Below, in pieces: positions 15,786-19,001 of a stretch of DNA of 19,001 bases (positions are counted from its first letter, which is position 1; each line of letters starts with the position of its first letter). The notes beneath the pieces are model-generated. The model saw only the letters and a list, made by a program, of their open reading frames with translations. It was not told where the DNA came from and made no database searches. The stretch spans positions 1 to 19,001 of the forward strand of contig DASTIC010000142.1 of NCBI GenBank assembly GCA_035717845.1. Direction: 5' to 3'. A program made the position numbers and the translations under genes. Source of the DNA: DASSUW01 sp035717845 (GTDB lineage: Bacteria; Actinomycetota; Thermoleophilia; Solirubrobacterales; Solirubrobacteraceae).

Positions 15786-16706
15786 ATGTCCGGCTCATAT
15801 CTGACGTTCGCGGCGCGCCGGTGCATGGCGGCGGCTTTAACCGCGGTGCTGGTGAGCGCGATCACGTTCGTGATGCTCCATGTGCTGCGTCCTGAGTCGT
15901 TCCTGGACCCGCGGTCGCTTCCCATCCGGCTGGGTGACTACCTCTTGGGTGTGTTCACGAGGTTCGACCTCGGCAACAGCCGGCAGCCGCCCTTCCGGCC
16001 GGTCGCGGACCTGATCCGCGAGCGCATGTGGGCCGACTTCTCGCTGTTCGCGGGCGCGGCCGTGTTCGGCGTCGCGGCCGGCATGGCCGGCGGTGTCTAC
16101 TGCGCGCGCCGGCCGGGCTCGCTGCGGGCCCGCGCGCTGTCGTCGGTCGCCATGCTCGCCCTGTGCGCGCCCGTGTACTGGGTGGCGCTTGTGGTGATGC
16201 TGCTGCTCGGCGAGGGCGTCGGCGGCATCGTCGAGATCCCGATCATCGACACCGGGATCTACGAGCCCTTCTTCCCGAACCCGCTGGCGTGGTTCGCCGC
16301 GCTGCTCGTGCCGTGGATGATCGCGGGCGCCCCGCTGGCCGCGATCTGCCTGCGCCTGACCGCTGCCTCGATGATCGACAACGCCGACGCCCTGTTCATC
16401 CGCACGGCGCTCGGCAAGGGGCTGTCGGAGCGCCGCGTCGCGGTCCGCCACACGATGCTGTACGCCGCGGCGCCGACGATCTCGTTCGCCGGCTCCTACA
16501 CGACGCTGCTGGTGGGCAACGCACTGCTGGTGGGGCAGGTCTTCAACATCCCGGGCGTGTTCCGCTACACCCCGGGCGCGATCTCCAACGGCGACTTCGA
16601 GCTGCTGCAGGGGATGGTCATCGTCGGGGCGGTCCTCGTGGTGTTCGGGAACCTGGTGGCCGACCTGCTGCTCGCGCGGCTGGACCCGCGCATCCGGACT
16701 CAGTAG
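15786..16706 (+). CDS. ABC transporter permease, DppB/OppB type (orphan)
   Basis: A 306-residue membrane protein of the peptide/nickel-type permease family. It shows an N-terminal span after YLTFAARR (about 14-33), then FDLGNSRQPPFRPVADLI, typical of the periplasmic loop. About five more spans follow, with the EAA coupling loop ADALFIRTALGKGLSERRV (199-217) and RHTMLYAAAPTISF. Such permeases normally work with a DppC-type partner, two ATPases and a substrate-binding lipoprotein, none of which is in this window. Codon 18 is TTA, a very rare leucine codon in such DNA, and the first codons (TCA, TAT) are also unusual. The substrate is unknown. The gene is divergent from cysK and is followed after 29 bp by a kinase gene. 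Confidence 0.85.
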   Translation: MSGSYLTFAARRCMAAALTAVLVSAITFVMLHVLRPESFLDPRSLPIRLGDYLLGVFTRFDLGNSRQPPFRPVADLIRERMWADFSLFAGAAVFGVAAGMAGGVYCARRPGSLRARALSSVAMLALCAPVYWVALVVMLLLGEGVGGIVEIPIIDTGIYEPFFPNPLAWFAALLVPWMIAGAPLAAICLRLTAASMIDNADALFIRTALGKGLSERRVAVRHTMLYAAAPTISFAGSYTTLLVGNALLVGQVFNIPGVFRYTPGAISNGDFELLQGMVIVGAVLVVFGNLVADLLLARLDPRIRTQ

Positions 16707-16723
16707 TTGCCGCGTACCCGCGT

Positions 16724-16729
16724 CACAAT
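16724..16729 (+). promoter_or_regulatory. Probable -10 element of the kinase gene
   Basis: CACAAT (four of six matches to TATAAT) ends exactly 6 nt before GTG 16736 in the 29-bp gap after the permease. There is no Shine-Dalgarno sequence, so the kinase may have its own leaderless transcript. Confidence 0.4.
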
Positions 16730-16735
16730 CCTTGG

Positions 16736-18241
16736 GTGCCCGAGCTCGAACCAGGCGACGAGTTCGCCGGCTGCCGCATCGAAGGGGTGGCCGGCCGCGG
16801 CGGCATGGGCGTGGTCTACCGCGCCACCGAGCTGAGCCTCGGCCGCCCCGTCGCCCTCAAGCTGCTCGCGCCCGAGCGGGCACGCGACCAGGCGTTCCGC
16901 GACCGCTTCCAGCGCGAGTCGCGGATGGCCGCCGCGATCGACCACCCGAACGTGATCCCGGTCTATGCGGCCGGGGAGCACGACGGCTCGCTGTATCTCG
17001 TGATGCGCTACGTCGGCGGGACCGACCTCCATGCGCTGCTGCGGGAACGGGGAGCGCTCGAGCCCGAGCTGGCGGCCGAGCTCGTCGGCCAGGTGGCGTC
17101 GGCGCTCGACGCGGCCCACGCGGCCGGGCTCGTGCACCGCGACGTCAAGCCCGCGAACGTGCTGCTGGCCGGCGAACACGCCTACCTGAGCGACTTCGGG
17201 CTCACACGGCTGGCGGGATCGGACACCCAGCTGACGCAGTCGGGGCAGTGGATCGGCACCGTCGAGTACTGCTCGCCGGAGCAGCTGCGCGGCGAGCGCA
17301 CGGACGCCCGCGCCGACGTCTACTCGCTCGGCTGCGTGCTGCATGCCGCGCTCACGGGACGGCCGCCGTTCGCCCACGGCACCGTGCCGGCGACCATGCA
17401 CGCCCACCTCTATGACGACCCGGCGCCGCCGTCCGAGCGTGGGGCGCCACGGGAGTTCGACCGCGTCGTCGCTCGCGCGCTGGCCAAGGATCCCGCCCAC
17501 CGCTACCCGTCGACGGGCGACCTCGGCCGGGCCGTGCTCGCCGCTGCCCGGGGGGAGCGGGTCACGGAGTCCGAGCGCAGCGTCGCCGTCGGCTCCGCCG
17601 CCCCCCAGGGCGCCGGGAACGGCGACGTCACGCGCGTGATCGGCGACGAGGAGCTGACGGCATGGGACGCGGCCGCGCACGAGGCGCCGCCCGTCACCGC
17701 CAGGAAGCCGCTCGTGGCCGAGCCGGGCGGCGACGACGCTTCCGGCCGGCGCGTGGTCCGGCCGCGGCGCTGGCCCGCCCGTGCGGCGGTGGCGGTCGCC
17801 GCCTTCGCCGGGCTCGTGGCCGTGGGGCTCCTCGCGGGCGTGCTGCTCGGCGACCCGGGTGGCGCCTCCGCCCGCACCGGGCCGCTGAGCGAGGACGAGG
17901 TCCGCGACGCCGCGCAGGCGTTCGGGGACGCGTACGAGGCCGAGGATCCCGCCGCGCTGCGGCGGACGCTGGCGCGCGACGTCCTCCGCGTGCTGCCCGG
18001 TGGGCGCAGCCAGGGCCGGGAGCAGGTCGTCGATCAGTACGCCCGCCAGTTCGACGGCAAGGTGGAGGGCTACGACCTCGCGGACCTCGACGTTCGGGGC
18101 GGCCGCGCCGGGCGCGCGAGCGGCAGCTACCGGGTGGACCGCGACGGCGGCGACCCGTACGAGGGACGCATCGTGTTCGGGGTCGTCCGCGAGCGCGGCC
18201 AGGCGAGGATCGCGCTCATCGCCGCGACGCCCCGCTCCTAG
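16736..18241 (+). CDS. Membrane Ser/Thr protein kinase with extracytoplasmic NTF2-like domain
   Basis: A 501-residue Hanks-type kinase starting at GTG 16736, which places MPELEPGDEFAGCRI just before the P-loop GRGGMGVVY (20-28). Catalytic features are Lys42 (VALKLL), Glu61, HRDVKPAN (134-141) and DFG (153-155). The activation loop is Thr/Ser-containing and leads to SPEQL (180-184). A linker at 280-345 is followed by one membrane span at about 348-372. Residues 384-501 are outside the cell and look like an NTF2/SnoaL-type alpha+beta fold (DAAQAFGDAYEAEDPAALRR, then GREQVVDQYARQF). It lacks the PASTA repeats of PknB, but a PASTA lipoprotein gene converges on it with no gap. The target proteins and the sensed ligand are unknown. 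Confidence 0.92.
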   Translation: MPELEPGDEFAGCRIEGVAGRGGMGVVYRATELSLGRPVALKLLAPERARDQAFRDRFQRESRMAAAIDHPNVIPVYAAGEHDGSLYLVMRYVGGTDLHALLRERGALEPELAAELVGQVASALDAAHAAGLVHRDVKPANVLLAGEHAYLSDFGLTRLAGSDTQLTQSGQWIGTVEYCSPEQLRGERTDARADVYSLGCVLHAALTGRPPFAHGTVPATMHAHLYDDPAPPSERGAPREFDRVVARALAKDPAHRYPSTGDLGRAVLAAARGERVTESERSVAVGSAAPQGAGNGDVTRVIGDEELTAWDAAAHEAPPVTARKPLVAEPGGDDASGRRVVRPRRWPARAAVAVAAFAGLVAVGLLAGVLLGDPGGASARTGPLSEDEVRDAAQAFGDAYEAEDPAALRRTLARDVLRVLPGGRSQGREQVVDQYARQFDGKVEGYDLADLDVRGGRAGRASGSYRVDRDGGDPYEGRIVFGVVRERGQARIALIAATPRS

Positions 18242-18790
18242 TCAGCACCGCTTGGCGACCGTGAGCAGCACGGCCGTACCGCGCCGGACCTCTGTGCCCG
18301 CCTGCGGGTCCTGCCCGCAGACGGCCGGCTCGCCCGGCAGCAGCTCGTCGAAGAACCCGCCGTCGTCCTCCAGCTCGGACTTGAGGCCCGCGTCCGCGAG
18401 CCGCGACTCGGCCTCCTCGACGGCGAGCCCCTCGACGTCCGGCACCTCGACCGGCAGCTCGCGCGTGACGCGGACGGCGGTGAGCGCCGGAGCCCGCCCC
18501 CGCGCCGACGCGATGACGTCGATCACGTTGGCACCCGGCTCGAGCGGGACGTCGGCGACGAACTCGTCTCCCTCGACCTCGGCGACGCTCCCGTTGACCC
18601 GCACCGCCGCGCCGGCGGGAGCGACCGAGCCCGCGACGCGCACCGAGTCGGTGCGCACCACCGCCTCGTCCGCCGGCTCCCGCACGTCGAGCACGACCGG
18701 CACGAGCGCTCGCTGCGCGGGCGGATCGTCGCCCCCGCCGCAGCCCGCGGCGGCGAGGCAGGCGGTGACGAGGACGAGCCGAGCGCGCAT
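18242..18790 (-). CDS. PASTA-domain lipoprotein
   Basis: A 182-residue exported protein. MRARLVLVTACLAAAGC is a lipoprotein signal with a lipobox cysteine at 17. Residues 29-110 form a beta-rich, Ig-like module (VREPADEAVVRTDSVRVAG, then PLEPGANVIDVIA) of the type placed before bacterial surface domains. Residues 113-182 are one PASTA domain (VEVPDVEGLAVEEAESRL, then GQDPQAGTEVRRGTAVLLTV). Cys158 and Cys182 frame the second half of the PASTA domain and could form a disulfide. PASTA domains bind peptidoglycan fragments in kinases and penicillin-binding proteins. Here the domain is on a separate lipid-anchored protein beside a kinase without PASTA. That the two proteins interact is inference. 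Confidence 0.88.
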   Translation of the reverse strand: MRARLVLVTACLAAAGCGGGDDPPAQRALVPVVLDVREPADEAVVRTDSVRVAGSVAPAGAAVRVNGSVAEVEGDEFVADVPLEPGANVIDVIASARGRAPALTAVRVTRELPVEVPDVEGLAVEEAESRLADAGLKSELEDDGGFFDELLPGEPAVCGQDPQAGTEVRRGTAVLLTVAKRC

Positions 18791-18798
18791 GCGGACTC

Positions 18799-18829
18799 AG
18801 GCTAGTGTCAGACCTCGGTCCCCGGTCAA
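18799..18829 (-). promoter_or_regulatory. Probable promoter of the PASTA lipoprotein gene
   Basis: On the minus strand, TTGACC (18829-18824) and TAGCCT (18804-18799) are 19 bp apart. The -10 ends 8 nt before the ATG with no Shine-Dalgarno sequence, again consistent with a leaderless mRNA. The 19-bp spacer is longer than ideal. Confidence 0.45.
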
Positions 18830-18845
18830 GAAATCGGCGCAAATG

Positions 18846-18865
18846 TCGGGGCACTATCGGGGCAC
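18846..18865. repeat. Paired direct repeat TCGGGGCAC
   Basis: TCGGGGCAC occurs at 18846-18854 and 18857-18865, separated by TA, giving an 11-bp period (about one helical turn). It lies upstream of the lipoprotein promoter. It may be a protein-binding site or the trace of a recombination site. Its function cannot be read from the sequence. Confidence 0.5.
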
Positions 18866-18877
18866 ATAGGGAGGCCA

Positions 18878-18931
18878 GGCGCCCCGTCCCGCATCTTGCT
18901 CCGTACGCCCGATGCGGCCAGGCGGGGCGCC
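18878..18931. repeat. Long bipartite inverted repeat (stem-loop)
   Basis: The outer arms GGCGCCCCG (18878-18886) and CGGGGCGCC (18923-18931) enclose the inner arms CCGCATC (18889-18895) and GATGCGG (18911-18917). The loop is 15 nt, with a 2-nt/5-nt internal loop between the stems, making 16 base pairs in total. This could fold as an RNA in the leader of a rightward gene beyond the window, or be a DNA palindrome. I do not recognise a known riboswitch in it. Confidence 0.55.
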
Positions 18932-18997
18932 CGCAGGTCGGAACGCGCGGCGGGCTCGATGATTGCGGAGATACCACCCAAGGGAGGGCGCTACCCG

Positions 18998-19001
18998 GTG
19001 A
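18998..19001 (+). other. Possible start of a rightward gene running off the window
   Basis: AAGGGAGG (18981-18988) lies 9 nt before GTG 18998, a good ribosome-site distance, and the frame then leaves the window. ATG 18959 in another frame is also open to the edge but has no ribosome site. Either would put the stem-loop at 18878-18931 in the 5' untranslated leader. Three bases of coding sequence cannot identify a product. Confidence 0.2.

Noticed and set aside
18840..19001. Known riboswitch (c-di-AMP, TPP, cobalamin or SAM type)
   Set aside because: I looked for the conserved cores from memory and found none. The region has pairing but no recognisable motif.

Overview
This is a very GC-rich chromosomal window (third codon positions almost all G or C). 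The gene types point to an actinobacterium: DnaE with a complete PHP metal site, a DUF222/HNH protein of the 13E12 kind, a one-gene STPK and a PASTA lipoprotein. The combination looks most like class Thermoleophilia (Solirubrobacterales). That placement is inference, because there is no rRNA or marker phylogeny here. I see no rRNA, tRNA, CRISPR array, IS element or prophage.

Layout from left to right: the 3' part of argG (+); a 54-residue membrane ORF (+); an 856-residue coiled-coil protein with a tandem SCP2-like C-terminus (+); a FadR-type GntR regulator (-); dnaE (+); endonuclease IV (-); gltX (+), translationally coupled to an HDOD-HD-LuxR regulator (+); a VanZ-like protein (-); a cysteine-free Rrf2/CymR-like regulator (+); a DUF222-HNH protein (+); a secreted lipase-family hydrolase (+); cysK (-); an orphan DppB-type permease (+); a Ser/Thr kinase with an extracytoplasmic NTF2-like domain (+); and a PASTA lipoprotein (-). 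A structured 170-210 bp non-coding stretch closes the right end.

The genes are mostly housekeeping functions: arginine synthesis, replication, base-excision repair, glutamyl-tRNA synthesis and cysteine synthesis, interleaved with regulators. The packing is extreme. All five convergent gene pairs overlap or abut (between a 23 bp overlap and a 1 bp gap), and most divergent spacers are under 60 bp. Several starts lack a Shine-Dalgarno sequence and have a -10-like hexamer ending 6-9 nt before the start codon, which suggests leaderless transcripts.

The most interesting points are: (1) an Rrf2 regulator ending in the CymR-like tail MYYI, 2.7 kb from a cysteine synthase, which suggests a CymR-CysK type sensor complex; (2) a kinase with an NTF2-like outer domain beside a PASTA lipoprotein; (3) an HDOD-LuxR fusion coupled to gltX; (4) a short in-frame insertion with aberrant codons in dnaE; (5) a large coiled-coil/tandem SCP2-like protein with no function I can assign; (6) a long bipartite inverted repeat at the right edge.
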